DNA from: Mantis religiosa
Lineage: Eukaryota; Arthropoda; Insecta; Mantodea; Mantidae
Reading direction: 5' to 3'
Assembly: GCA_030765055.1 (NCBI GenBank)
Contig: CM060953.1
Coordinates: 180,917,239-180,981,238 of the forward strand
DNA length: 64,000 bases
Made by a program: the position numbers and the translations under genes. A model generated the notes under the pieces. The model was not told the DNA's origin, searched no databases, and saw nothing but the letters and a program-made list of their open reading frames with translations. How positions within the stretch are numbered: the first letter of the stretch is position 1; every line of letters begins with the position of its first letter. This document shows, piece after piece, positions 34,780 through 46,079 of the stretch.

Positions 34780-36040
34780 GACACTTGGAACTTTAAGCAT
34801 AGCTCCGAACTGGACGACAATGCAATGTGAATACCTTTCGACAAATTTCTCCCACTCTACGGTTTACATGGAAAATTTTTCTAACAGTTTTATTTTTTCT
34901 TGATAAAAGCCATTCTGAAAATACTTCTGAAATGCTTTTAAACCTTTTAAGCATAGCTTAGAACTTGATGGCAATGCAATATTAACTCGCTTTCAAGATA
35001 TTCCCCTCACCTCAAATTATCTTTACCTGGACATTTTTTTTTAAATTTTTTCTTAGTAAAATATATTGTAAAGAAATTATGTCCTGACTTATCTCAAAAT
35101 AGCCTTTCAAGTCCTTTTAAATTTTATAAACTTTCTCACCTCAAACTATCTTTACATGGAATTTTTGTTAAATTAATTTTATTCTTAATATTAAGAAATT
35201 TTGTCTTGATTTATCTCAAAATGATCTTTCAAGTCCTATAAACATTCTTAAAAATTGGATGACAATGCAGTATTAACTTGCTTTCAAAAAAATTCCCTCA
35301 CTCCAAATTATCTTTACATGAAAAATTTTTTTGAAATTTTTTCTTAATAAAATATCATATTTTAAAGAAATTTTGTCCTGATTTATCTGAAAATAGCCTT
35401 TCAAGTCCTTTTAATTTTATAAACATTCTTCAGAACTGGATGACAATGCAGTATTAACTCACTTTCAAGAAATTTCCATCACCCCACACTATTTTTGCGT
35501 GACATTTTTTTTTAAATTTTTTTCTTAGTAAAATATCATATTTTTAAGAAATTTTGTCTTAATTTATCTGAAAATAGTCTTTCAAGTCGTTTTAGTAATT
35601 CTATAAATTTTCCTCACCCCAAACTGCGTTTCCATGGAGAATTTTTCGAAGTTTGTTTTCTTACAGAAAGATATTTTATGTCGCGAATTTTCCAGAAATT
35701 CATTTTAAACTTTATAAACATAAGTTAATTGATGGAAATTAATCATTTCTTCACAGTAGCCGTATACAGGCGAAGGTTTTGGATTGATAGAGTCAACATG
35801 AAAATTTCAATGCCACGGCCGGGATTTGAATCACGGATCTCCTGGTTTCCGTCCAGTCGCTCTTACCCAATGAGTCAATTGGGGAATTTAATGTTATGAC
35901 GACAAGTTGGCCATGGTAGCTCAATGGATAAGAGCGACTGGACGGAAACCAGGAGATCCGTGGTTCAAATCCCGGCCTAGGCATTGAATTTTTCATGTTG
36001 ACTATCAATTTATAAACATAGTTCAGACTTGAATGATGGA
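34780..36040. repeat. Tandem satellite, about 150-180 bp period, split by S2 SINEs
   Basis: The string GATGACAATGCAGTATTAAC or close variants occurs at about 34814, 34965, 35258 and 35436. CTTTCAAGTCCTTTTAA or variants occur at about 35108, 35228, 35401 and 35580. Each unit also holds a TTTTTTAAATTTTTTCTTA-like T-rich stretch and AAGAAATTTTGTC. Units are diverged and some are shortened. The array resumes at 36009 after the SINE insertion. Confidence 0.85.
35723..36008. repeat. Inverted S2 SINE pair flanked by one 12 bp target duplication
   Basis: A minus-strand S2 (35723-35874, tail and body) meets a plus-strand S2 (35872-36005, 5' end and body, no tail). Arms 35791-35874 and 35920-36003 are complementary over about 84 bp around a 45 nt loop. 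TTTATAAACATA at 35711-35722 and 36009-36020 flanks the whole unit once. Confidence 0.85.
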
Positions 36041-38063
36041 CAAGACTTTATAGTATTCAGTATTTACATTTATTTAAGATGTTATATCACGTTTTTAAAA
36101 CATATTAAAAAGAATAAAATGTTGTATCATAGTCCCAAACCGATTAATAAACTCATATACATTGCCCTGAAATGTTGTGAATAATTCAAATAGGATAGAT
36201 TTAATAATTTTAGTGCACTAAAGACAAGCTTTTCCCTACACTCTTTATCTATCGCACGGGACATTTCTACGGGACAAAATACTATCGCCAAACAGTAAGT
36301 GAATAATCTCGGTGCTTTGCTTGCAGGCAGTGTATCTGTATTATTTGCAATAGTGGGTGAATATTGGGTTGGGCCCTGCCTGGTCTGGGGAACAAGAGGC
36401 TTTTATGGTTCTTTCTCCCCTCCCCTCACCCCGGAAGGTAAATTGGTGGAGGGGATTCTCCGACCCAGGGGTGCAAATATAGCCTAGCTATCGCTTGTAT
36501 AAGGCCACATTGCGCTCAATGTATATTTGGTTGTAATTCCTTTGTTTTAACCACGTGAAACTTAGAAACAAATTCAATGCTGCAATTTTATTGATGGATT
36601 TTTAAAGGGATAATCTTTAAAAGTTGTATGTGTAGTTGTTTAAATTGCCCTGAATTTTTAAAAGTTTCATATATTTTTCAAGTTTTCATCTTACAGTAAG
36701 TTTATATATTATCTAAACATTTAAGTATTTAGGATGAACATCCTACTGATGAGCTACTCCAATGTTTTCTTCAGAATTCATTCAAATTTAGCAAAAGTCC
36801 AAGGTGAGCAGCACTGTCCAAACATTTTTTAAAGGAATCCTATTGTAATTTAGAATCTATTATAATGCAATTAGAAATGTATCAACAAATACCCTTCAAC
36901 ACTGTAATGCTTTTAATTCCCTATATTTTCAAACATTCCCTATATATTAATTTTGCTCAACTAAATTTCAGTTATTTTTGTGTCTTTATGAAATGTATAG
37001 TAGCTTATTGATATATACAACTCTATGCAAATAACGGTTCGTGATTTGTTTCATACATACAGTGGACAAAGTAGTAAAAGTTCTAACACGCCTGAACTTA
37101 CATTAGAAATTGCGTACCATAAAATGAAATTTTTGAATGAATTTGTTCATATAGGTATAGCCGTGTGCATATTTTGCATGAAATTAGGAAAACATCATTT
37201 CCAAATTCAAAAAAGTATAAAAATGTGAATTCCTTATACATTATTCATATAAATTAATGATTTTCTACTCCATGGAAGTTAAGATGAAATATTTACATTT
37301 TAAATTATGCAATACGAGCTTGAATTTAGTTACATGCTACGGAAACATTCAGTTGTTTGTGACACGAGTCGGCTTTTGTTTTGCTGTGAACTCACGCGAG
37401 AAAAATTAGAATTGGCTACCAAAGTATTACAAAACCTAATATTTATGCGATATTTGTAGAAATTTTAAGATATATTTACTCTTATTTGCCATACAGTATT
37501 TCAGACACGCTGTATTTTGATAACATCTTCAAAACATCATGAGAACAAAATATCTGATTTATCCACGATAAATTTTTGTTCATAGCATATTTACGAATTT
37601 CGTTGCATAACATATGTATTACAAAATACATAGAAATGTTTATTAATGATAAACTCTTGCCGTGGGATAGAGGAAGAAAATATCGCAAACTTTTAGAAGC
37701 ACGTCCGTTAGATGACCTCTCTCATTTGAGAAGAATGTAAATTTGCTACATGGTATGTTTAAAAACCGGCTAAGTCTACGAAAAAAAAAAAAAAAATACA
37801 CGGCACAAATTTCGCATTTCTACCCAGAGTTATATAAATTATACTGAACTCAACTTAAGCCTGGGTAGAAAATTCAAGACATGTAGAGTTTATGAATGTT
37901 AATGTCATATATTAAAAAAAAAAAGTTACTTTTTTAGCAGAGAGGAAAGAAAAGGCATATGAAATTTTTATTCATAATATACAATGCTTCCTCTATGTAC
38001 TATAATTAGATGATAAAGTAGAAAGCACAAATGCTCTGTTCAAATGTTTGTCAAGGATTTTTT
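36041..38063. other. No gene recognised
   Basis: AT-rich. A GC-richer patch at about 36350-36480 encodes nothing recognised. Confidence 0.4.
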
Positions 38064-38262
38064 TTTAATTTACGTCCTCCAACGTTGTCATATCGGACGA
38101 TGAACGAAATGGCTGAAATGATACTCAAATGAGCCCAGGGTCCATACAGCTCAAAGTTACCAGACATTCATATTTCAGAATAACGGAAAACATAAGAAAA
38201 AGCGTCATACAGATAACTTACCCTTATCGAGATTCAAACTCGGGGCCTCATGAACTTGAGAG
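38064..38262 (-). repeat. S1 SINE
   Basis: Tail TTTACGTCCTCCAACGTTGT, B-box region GAGATTCAAACTCGGGGCCT. The A-box half is missing. Confidence 0.85.
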
Positions 38263-38419
38263 TAGGAGTTTTTTCCTTTATAAATTACCTATGTATAGTC
38301 AATTTTAAAATTAGACCAACAACGCAAGGTGTTCACAGCAATAAAGTGGAACCAACTGTAGCACGTGATTTACCTCAGTGGGGAAGATATTGTAACGTCT
38401 CTCATATTACTCGATTCCT

Positions 38420-38625
38420 ACTGAATGGTAGCGTGTCTGCTTCACGATCAAGAGGTCCGGAGTTCGAATTTCGGTCAAGGTGAGTTCGTGGATAAGGTTT
38501 CTCCCGGCTTTTCCCTTATCCTGAAAGATAAATGTCAGGTAACTCTAAGTTCTATGGATCCTAGGCTCCCTTGAGCATCATTTTATCCATCCTCCGGTAT
38601 AACTTAACGTTGGAAGAGGTAAATT
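38420..38625 (+). repeat. S1 SINE
   Basis: GGTAGCGTGTCTGCTTCACG, GAGTTCGAATTTCGGTCAAG and the end TTGGAAGAGGTAAATTA. Confidence 0.85.
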
Positions 38626-39171
38626 AGAGCAAAACAATGAAGTCTACTCCAGCCAACGAAGAATGTGATATTAGGAGAGGTGGCAAGACGTGATTATACG
38701 GTGTTCCTAAGTGTGATGGCAGTCTAATTTTAAAATAGGCTTAAATAGATTTTATAAATTCTTTATATTTTATTTAAGTCACACACACAAACGCCTTATC
38801 TGAAATGCTGTTCTTTGACGCGGGGTTCTGTGCACCTCAAAAAGCGTGTTTTCTGCCAAATCTTTGGTGGAATGCAGTGTTTGTTCTATAAAAGTAATCA
38901 ATTGTTCGCAGAGGCCAAATGGGAAATATAGCAACACTGGCAACCCTGTAATACCCTTAGTCTATTTGTATTATTGTTTCCTGTGTATACCTATGCGCTT
39001 TTCTTTAATTTTTTTGTCCGGTAATGACATGAGTTAAAAGTCGGCAGGGAAAGATGCACACGTCAAAACAGGTTTTGAAAGCAATGCGACATTAACCTTA
39101 GAGTACATAACTTAAGTCTGCTTTCTTGTTATTTATGTATTTATTCCAGACATAAAGCGTTCAAGGTATAC
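38626..39171. other. No feature recognised
   Basis: Nothing identified. Confidence 0.4.
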
Positions 39172-39540
39172 ATGTCCCTTCACAAGAAGGTCGAGAAAAA
39201 TTGCCATCGAGATATCACGAGGTTGCAATACAGTATTTATTTCCATCATAAATGTGGCAACGTCGACCACAGACTGGCGGTTTTACGACGCTGGCCTGCG
39301 GGAGTGGTCGAAAGTGTGACAAGTGTAATAATAATGTTGGATGATGGCAAAGTGTATATCGTCATTCCATCTAGACAACACATCCTTATCAAAGATATCA
39401 GCAACCTTGTCAAAACGATTCGGAGTTTCGGATATTGTGTAAACCTAAATGTTGAATCCGTGTTGTACGAGCTCCAGATGATGATGAATTTGATCCGTCG
39501 GGGACCAAAACCGACCTTCCAGGGGTGTAAAAACTCATAA
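39172..39540 (+). CDS. Hypothetical 122-residue frame, not recognised
   Basis: The open frame MSLHKKVEKNCHRDITRLQY..QGCKNS has mixed composition with charged, hydrophobic and cysteine residues well spread, unlike the low-complexity chance frames nearby. I see no signal peptide, membrane segment or motif. It could be an exon, a transposon relic (for example an integrase or gag piece) or chance. The start ATG is simply the first in frame. No promoter, splice sites or polyA signal were established. Confidence 0.25.
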   Translation: MSLHKKVEKNCHRDITRLQYSIYFHHKCGNVDHRLAVLRRWPAGVVESVTSVIIMLDDGKVYIVIPSRQHILIKDISNLVKTIRSFGYCVNLNVESVLYELQMMMNLIRRGPKPTFQGCKNS

Positions 39541-39605
39541 AATTATTTGCGCGATCTTTCCTAATTGTAAGTACTCATATCAAAGCAACTGCAGTTCAAC
39601 ACATT

Positions 39606-39740
39606 TTGATGTAGAGTGGTTGGCGAGTTCACTTCTCACTAGGAGGTCCCGGGTTCGATTTCCGTCCAGGGTGTGGAGAACTGTCCAAAATTTGGGTTAT
39701 ACACGGCTTGTGTGGAAGAACAATTTATTTTCGTTATTAG
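39606..39740 (+). repeat. Chimeric tRNA-like SINE
   Basis: Head GTGGTTGGCGAGTTCACTTC with B-box GGGTTCGATTTCCGTCC, then a tail like that of S2 (GTCCAAAATTTGGGTTATAC, GTGTGGAAGAACAATTTA). Perhaps a separate family sharing the S2 3' end. Confidence 0.6.
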
Positions 39741-39756
39741 ATCTAATAGTAGTTGG

Positions 39757-40291
<535 letters not shown>

Positions 40292-40300
40292 GTTGGATTA

Positions 40301-41140
40301 CGAGGGCTGTTCAATAAAGAATTATATTTTTTAATGTGAAACAAACGTAGTAGTTTCATTGTTGGTACTGAGAGCCAGGCAAGTTCAGACAGGTTCAGTA
40401 TCGCCTACCGCTGCAATGGAGGTAACACGCAGTTAAAGTTGATGTTAGAGGAAGATCCGGAGTTTCTTTCAAACGTAATCACTGCTGATGAAACTTGGCT
40501 ACATCATTGTGATCCTGAGAGCAAACAGCAAAGCTCAGTGTGGAAATCTCCTTCATCACCAACCCCCCAAAAAAGCAAAAGCGTTTGCTTCTGTTGGGAA
40601 AGTTATGGTCATCTCATTCTTTGATAATCATGGAATGGTTTATCAGCATGTTGTACCTGCACACACATCAGTAACTGGACAATACTACAGGGATGTCCAG
40701 AAAACATTGCAAGTCCATATCAGGCTCAAAAGACCACATTTCCGTGAATCAGGCTGGATGCTGCACCACGATAATGCGCGGCCGCATATTGCCAATGTTG
40801 TTGCTGAATATCTTGCAAAAATCAACGTGAAGTGCATCCCTTACACTCCCTGTAGTCCGGATTTAGTCCCATGTGACTTTTTTTCTATTCCCTAACTTGA
40901 AGAAACGCCTTCGTGGGAGGCATTATCCATCATCAGAAGCAGTGGTGAAGGCTGCGGAGGCGATTTTGAAGGATCTCTCAAAAATTGTGTCCAGCATGTC
41001 TTTAAAGACTGGCAGAAACGCTGGGACAAGCGCATCGCATTCAGAGGAGATTATTTTGAGAAGAACCATCAGAATTATGGAGATGAGTGAAGATAAGTTG
41101 TCAAAAAAAATTGTGATCATTCTTTATTGAACAAACCTCG
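40301..41140 (+). mobile_element. Deleted DD34D mariner copy
   Basis: Begins CGAGGGCTGTTCAATAAAGA after TA (40299-40300) and ends ATTCTTTATTGAACAAACCTCG at 41140. Against the full copy it lacks the DNA-binding region with the same junction as the other deleted copies (GGTAACACGCAGTT), plus about 65 bp near the 5' terminus. Length 840 bp. Confidence 0.9.
40439..41130 (+). pseudogene. Mariner transposase catalytic part, frameshifted
   Basis: Reads MLEEDPEFLSNVITADETWL, then in the next frame HHDNARPHIANVVAEYLAK and SPDLVPCDFF, then a third frame NLKKRLRGRHYPSSEA. All three catalytic Asp codons are present but in different frames: breaks lie in the A-run near 40570 and the T-run near 40880. The C-terminal FEDWQKRW sequence is again out of frame after DLSK. 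Confidence 0.85.
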
Positions 41141-41150
41141 TGTATAAGGT

Positions 41151-41412
41151 ACTTACGTGTTGTAAGTCGCCATTAAGGAGTTGTCTCGTGTGTATATGAG
41201 AATTTCTAATTGGTTTACCGGCATAATGCGAGTCAGTTGGAGAATTGTCATACTGGCACGTTGGCCATGGTGGCTCAATGGTTAAGAGCGACCAGACAGA
41301 GACCGGGAGATCCGTGTTCAAATCCGGGCTATTGCGTTGAATTTTTATGACCCCCATCTGTCCAAAATTTGGCCTACACGCGGCTGGTGGGAAAGAACAA
41401 TTTAATTTCCAT
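41151..41412 (+). repeat. S2 SINE with longest 5' leader
   Basis: Includes a leader (GTAAGTCGCCATTAAGGAG..GTTTACCGGCATAATG) before the tRNA-like head. The same leader appears inverted at about 44040-44100, so it belongs to the element. Body and tail end at TTTAATTTCCAT. Confidence 0.85.
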
Positions 41413-41651
41413 ATCTCTTCTTTCATTGTAATTATTTCCTATTTTTCATAGAGTCTGAAAATTTAAATATGAGCGAATGTGTGTTTGAAAATAGCTTAAA
41501 AATTACGAAAACTTAACCTAAAAATTTAAAAGTGTAAAAACACAATCAAATATTTCGTCATAGTAGTTGAATGTTTTGTGAAATGGGTAAGGGACAACTA
41601 CAACTGCATATCGTTAAGAATTTTCGGGGGGGGGGGGGGGGGCGGGGTAAT
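41413..41651. other. AT-rich, G-run at 41626-41642
   Basis: No gene. About 17 consecutive G just before a degenerate S1. Confidence 0.4.
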
Positions 41652-41812
41652 GAAGCCTACCTTCGTGGTGTACAGCTAGAGTGTGTGCCTCTCATTCAAC
41701 AAGTTCTAATTTCGACGTTATTTTCTTCGGAATTTTCGGTTTTCTTGAAAAGATGGATGACGGGTAAGTAAGCTCTATGGATCCCGGGGTCATTTGAGCA
41801 TAGCAACTTTTT
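41652..41812 (+). repeat. S1 SINE, heavily diverged
   Basis: TACCTTCGTGGTGTACAGCT, GTGTGCCTCTCATTCAACAA and AGCTCTATGGATCCCGGGGT follow S1 order with many changes. Confidence 0.6.
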
Positions 41813-41821
41813 TCTTTTTCC

Positions 41822-42142
41822 CCCCATGGCGCAACGACCCATATAGAGCTGAAGCCTGCCAACCCGACTGCAAGCCTCACGCCCACATACCCAAGGTAGA
41901 GGTGGGCGATCGTCCAACCGATACGGGGATTAGATGTGGTCAGCATCTCGGCAGCCCCAGTCGGAAAGTTGGCTTTCATGACCAAGGCCACTTACAAATC
42001 GTAGGCTCCTCAAATGCCTCACGATGCTGAGTGGGCACCGGGATTTAAAATCCGCACCCCATGGGTGGGATCGAACCTGTGTCGCATTCCGTGGCAGGCA
42101 ACCAAAATATGAAGCCTTAGCCCACTACGCCACGTCGCAGGA
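41822..42142 (-). repeat. S5 SINE-like repeat
   Basis: The complement starts TCCTGCGACGTGGCGTAGTG and contains GGTTCGATCCCACCC. A related head is at 48981-49160. About 320 bp long, ending at the T/C-run near 41810. Confidence 0.65.
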
Positions 42143-42229
42143 CACACAGCAATATTAAGGGCATTAAATATATTTAACAAATTATATTTGAATCTTCAAA
42201 ACTTAAGTGTGACAACAGGTATAGGGCGA

Positions 42230-42960
42230 TCTATATAAACCTGAACCATCTCAATAAGCCATAACTTTTCAACCAATAATAGGACACACGTACAACTTTG
42301 GGAGAATATAATACACAATTGGGAGATTACATTACACTATTTACATCTCAGAGAAAATGTTGGAAGTGTCCTCCACCAGCATATATACATATTTGCACTC
42401 GTCTCACCATATTCCCTGAAGTTTTACGGAGAGTATCCTCGCCAATGTTACTTATTTCGGTTGGAATAGATTCCTTGAGAACATCAGTTGTCCGTGGCCT
42501 ATTTTTGTGCACTCTATTTTTTAAATACCGCCACAAGAAACAATCTGGTGAGGTTAGGTCAGTGGATTGCGACGTCACAGAGCTTTTGAGATTATTCGAT
42601 TATCAAATGTGTAGTGTTTAACGCCCGCTTTTACTACATTCGGCACCGCAGGCGGTGACACTGATGATACATGAGATGAAGATGGAGCACCGGTGGAATG
42701 AGATGGCGGGGGAAACCGGAGGTCCCGGAGAAAACCCGCCCCAGCGCCGTGCTGTCCACCAAAAATCTCACTTTGCGGTCGCCTGGGATCGAACCCGGGC
42801 CGCCTTGGTGAGAACCAAGCGGTCTAACCACTGAGCCAAGGCGCGGCCACCGATTATCAAAGAAACTGGTTACAAGTTCCATGGAGTCATTAGATGTATG
42901 ACACGTTGCTCCATCTTGCTGGAAATAACTTCTCAATTCGATATATGCGTGAAACTAAAT
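42230..42960 (-). pseudogene. Tc1/mariner-superfamily transposase relic split by an S3 SINE
   Basis: On the minus strand: RSYFQQDGATCHTSNDSMEL (QQDGAT box with the second acidic residue), then an S3 insertion, then LTSPDCFLWRYLKNRVHKNR (third acidic site) and a C-terminus ending in YAGGGHFQHFL. This resembles the relic at 10431-11040. The N-terminal half is missing, and after removing the SINE at least one frameshift remains. Terminal repeats were not found, so the element limits are unknown. Confidence 0.8.
42608..42850 (-). repeat. S3 SINE with 11 bp target duplication
   Basis: A clean S3 copy: the complement begins GTGGCCGCGCCTTGGCTCAG, B-box GGGTTCGATCCCAGGCG, end GGGCGTTAAACACTACACA. 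CGATTATCAAA at 42597-42607 and 42851-42861 defines it. Confidence 0.95.
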
Positions 42961-43860
42961 CGAACATGTTTCATTGTACAAAAATTTACTTTATAATCTG
43001 TTCCTAAAAGTATATAATGACGGATATGTAAATAATTAGTTATCGTCCATGTACATCAGAGTGAAAATAATGCTAGTAATTTATATTTTAAAACTTTATT
43101 TGAGGATTAGATTTATGTTTAACCGTATAACTTTAATCTTCAGATTCTTTTCCTCTGCTTACCCATGTAATCGACGAATCGTTCGGAATGACCTCCGAGA
43201 AGTAAATGGTAGAACAGTAATGGTTTTGTTTACAAACCTTTTCGCCAAACGACCTCATTTCAGCTTTGAGTAACTCCACTTTTGCTGATATACAGCTAAG
43301 AAAGCGACACTGTGAATTATTTGCAAAGTAAGGAAAAAAGCAAGTTTCTGAAATGAATTGCACCATTTTTCTGGTAGAAATCCATGCAAGCAGAAAAGTT
43401 ATCCTTCTTCTAGATGGCAGTAATAGTTTCTCTTCTTTTTTTATTGGGGTTTACCTTACAAAAGTTCCCATCTAGCCATTACCATGTTTCTCTATAACTG
43501 GCTGAATAATCAGAACAAACATGAGCGAAGTCATATTCAGGGTTATTACTTTTATTTATGTATTTATTTTATGCAAATTAACTTATGAGGCCTATGCAAA
43601 GTACTTAGAGACGTTTCTTAGCTCTTCTATAAATTCAAAGTTCTCTTATGCTTTGGGTATGGGTTTTCTTTCTCTGGTCTGTCCACGTTGTTCGGTTTGT
43701 CCTCTTGGTCAACTTGTCACTTACGCAGCTTCACTCTAAAGACGTCCCTATCTAGGATATCGTCTTGAGTGATTCCTGCCAATTTTAAATCATCTTTTAC
43801 TTCACTAATCCATTTCAAAGTGTTTACTTGTGCTTTATTTCTACGTAAAATTCCATAATT
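42961..43860. other. No feature recognised
   Basis: Nothing identified. A minus frame at 43133-43366 has no known motif. Confidence 0.4.
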
Positions 43861-44103
43861 TGAAAGGATAGAGCCAGACTGAAAAATACAATGCCATAGC
43901 CGGGATTTGAACCACGGGTCTTCTGGTCTCCGTCCAGCCGCTCTAACCATTGAGATACTATGGCCAACGTGCCGATATAATATTAAATTCTCCAACTGAC
44001 TCGTGTTTTTCTCGGTAAAGACTAGGAGTTCTCATAAACAAATGAGACAACTACCTTAATGGCGACTTACTATGCTGTAAGTACTTCAAGGCCCGGGATT
44101 TAT
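43861..44103 (-). repeat. S2 SINE with leader
   Basis: B-box complement GCCGGGATTTGAACCACGGG, head complement GATACTATGGCCAACGTGCC, leader complement CTTAATGGCGACTTAC near 44072. Confidence 0.85.
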
Positions 44104-44131
44104 AGTTCGAACCACTATTAGGTACAATTAA

Positions 44132-44257
44132 TGGAAATTAATTGTTCTTTCACACTAGCCGTGTGTAGGACGCACTATGAAAGGGTAGAGCCAGACTGAA
44201 AAATTTAATGTCATAGCCGGGATTTGAACCACGCATCTTCTGGTCTCCGTCCAGTTC
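44132..44257 (-). repeat. S2 SINE, 3' part
   Basis: Tail AATTAATGGAAATTAATTG to GGTCTCCGTCCAGTT; the head is missing. Close tandem to the preceding S2, same orientation. Confidence 0.85.
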
Positions 44258-45115
44258 TATAATTTATTTCGTGAGCTTTTTTGAAGTTAATGGTTTAATA
44301 TGCCCATAAAATTTTAACCCTCATTTCCTAATATCACTGTAAATGTCTGTACTTTTTTATTTCCTGTTTACTTTTAAGTCTCTATTGCAAAATGCGGGAG
44401 GGATGGATGATGAATTACTCTCACCTTTGGTGACGATCTGGTTGAATTCTTGTAAATCCCTCGGCGTTCTGTAGCAATTAGTCTTATCTCTTGTCTAGTA
44501 TCGGAGCGAAAATTATTTTATGCTGTTATGGTTAAAAATAACAATATCTCTCCTTTAAATATCTTGGAATTTATTCCGCAAAACCATTAATATATTCTAT
44601 TACAATTTTAAATTTCGTAGATTCTGTCGTTTCATAAAATGATTTTTGTTGCATCGTTGAGTTTTAAGTTTCTGCAAACTTCAGAGCGAAAAAAAAGTAT
44701 TACTCCCAGAACTTTCCTTTGCATTCTTTTTCACTAGTCTATGTAGACATCTTACTTCTACAATATCCAGGCTTCTATTAATCGCATCCCCTCTAAGAAC
44801 TATTGATATTGCTCACCGTTGCCCTTGACAACCATCTATTTCATTGCATTTAAAGTCACACAAATGTTTTAACACTTTCACAATTTGATTATAATGTTCA
44901 ATAAACTAATTACATGAAAAATCTTACAAAATTAATAATTATTTTTTTATCAGACTTAAATTTATTACAAATAATCAGTTTTAAAGTGCCGTTTCAGTAT
45001 TCTTCACCTACGACTTGTGGATCCAACATCTTTCTAATAATTTTACGTTCTTTTTCTATACCTGATTGTTCAAAATTAATGTTTCTCTCCTTAGAGGTGC
45101 ATGGTTTAATTACAT
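44258..45115. other. No feature recognised
   Basis: AT-rich. Nothing identified. Confidence 0.4.
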
Positions 45116-45957
45116 TCAATAAAGAATGATCATAATTGTTTACTGTCATAATTTTTCGCACTAAAATTCAATCTTATTATATTCTGTTAGCTTAATGTGA
45201 AATAAACACGCCGCAGTAGTGTCATTGTTGGCACTCCTAGTTCCCGCCTGTGAGAACCAGGCAAGTTCAGACATGTTCACTATCGCCTACCGCTGTAATG
45301 GAGGTAACATGAAGTTAAAGTTGATGTTAGAGGAAGATCCGGAGTTTCTTTCAAACGTAATCACTGCTGATGAAACTTGGCTACATCATTTTGATCATGA
45401 GAGCAAACAGCAAAGCTCAGTGTGGAAATCTCCTTCATACCAACCCCCCAAAAAAGCAAAAGTGGTTGCTTCTGATGGGAAAGTTATGGTCATCTCATTC
45501 TATGATATTCATGGAATGGTTTATCATCATGTTGTACCTGCACACACATCAGTAACTGGACAATACTACAGGAATATACTGAAAACATTACAAGTCCATA
45601 TCAGGCGCAAAATACCACATTTCCATGAAGCAGGCTGGATGCTGCACCACGATAATGCGTGGCCGCATATTGCCAATGTTGTTGCTGAATATCTTGCAAA
45701 AATCAACGTGAAGTGCATCCCTCACCCTTCCTATAGTCCGGATTTAGCCCCATGTGACGTTTTTCTATTCCCTAACTTGAAGAAACGCCTTCGTGGGAGG
45801 CATTATTCATCATCAGAAGCAGTGTTGAAGGCTGCGGATGCGATTTTGAAGGATCTCTCAAAAATGCTTTCCAGCATGTCTTTGAAGACTGGCAGAAACG
45901 TTGGGACAAGTACATCGCATTCAGGGGAGACTATTTTGAGAACGACCATCAAAATTA
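45116..45957 (+). mobile_element. Deleted DD34D mariner with truncated ends
   Basis: Starts inside the left terminal repeat (TTCAATAAAGAATGATCATA) without the outer CGAGGGCTG, and stops near 45957 before the right terminal repeat. It shares the internal deletion junction (GGTAACATGAAGTT) with the copies at 12840 and 40301. With both termini damaged it should be immobile. Confidence 0.85.
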
Positions 45958-45992
45958 ATTTCAAAAAAATTTCGTCTAGCCAGAATTATTAA
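45219..45992 (+). CDS. Uninterrupted mariner catalytic-domain frame without DNA-binding domain
   Basis: 257 codons with no stop. After a short leader from the old 5' UTR (PACENQASSDMFTIAYRCNG, which crosses the original start region in another frame), the frame enters the transposase at LKLMLEEDPEFLSNVITADE (first Asp), passes HHDNAWPHIANVVAEYLAK (second Asp) and SYSPDLAPCDVFLFPNLKK (third Asp, 34 residues later). All three DD34D residues are intact. The two helix-turn-helix regions that bind the terminal repeats are deleted. After DLSK the frame departs from the normal C-terminus because of an A-run shift. Whether it is made into protein is unknown; I consider it a relic that happens to be open. 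Confidence 0.6.
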   Translation: MSLLALLVPACENQASSDMFTIAYRCNGGNMKLKLMLEEDPEFLSNVITADETWLHHFDHESKQQSSVWKSPSYQPPKKAKVVASDGKVMVISFYDIHGMVYHHVVPAHTSVTGQYYRNILKTLQVHIRRKIPHFHEAGWMLHHDNAWPHIANVVAEYLAKINVKCIPHPSYSPDLAPCDVFLFPNLKKRLRGRHYSSSEAVLKAADAILKDLSKMLSSMSLKTGRNVGTSTSHSGETILRTTIKINFKKISSSQNY

Positions 45993-46079
45993 AAATATGA
46001 AACGAGATAATACGAAAGAATCATGCTAAATCTGCAATATCCTTAAAAGTCCTTTGACATAACCTGCTTCCCAAACACA

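Noticed and set aside
42780..42850. tRNA-Glu-like sequence that could be called a tRNA gene
   Set aside because: It is the head of an S3 SINE with a full body and 11 bp target duplication. The same holds for the heads of S1, S2, S4 and S5 copies.
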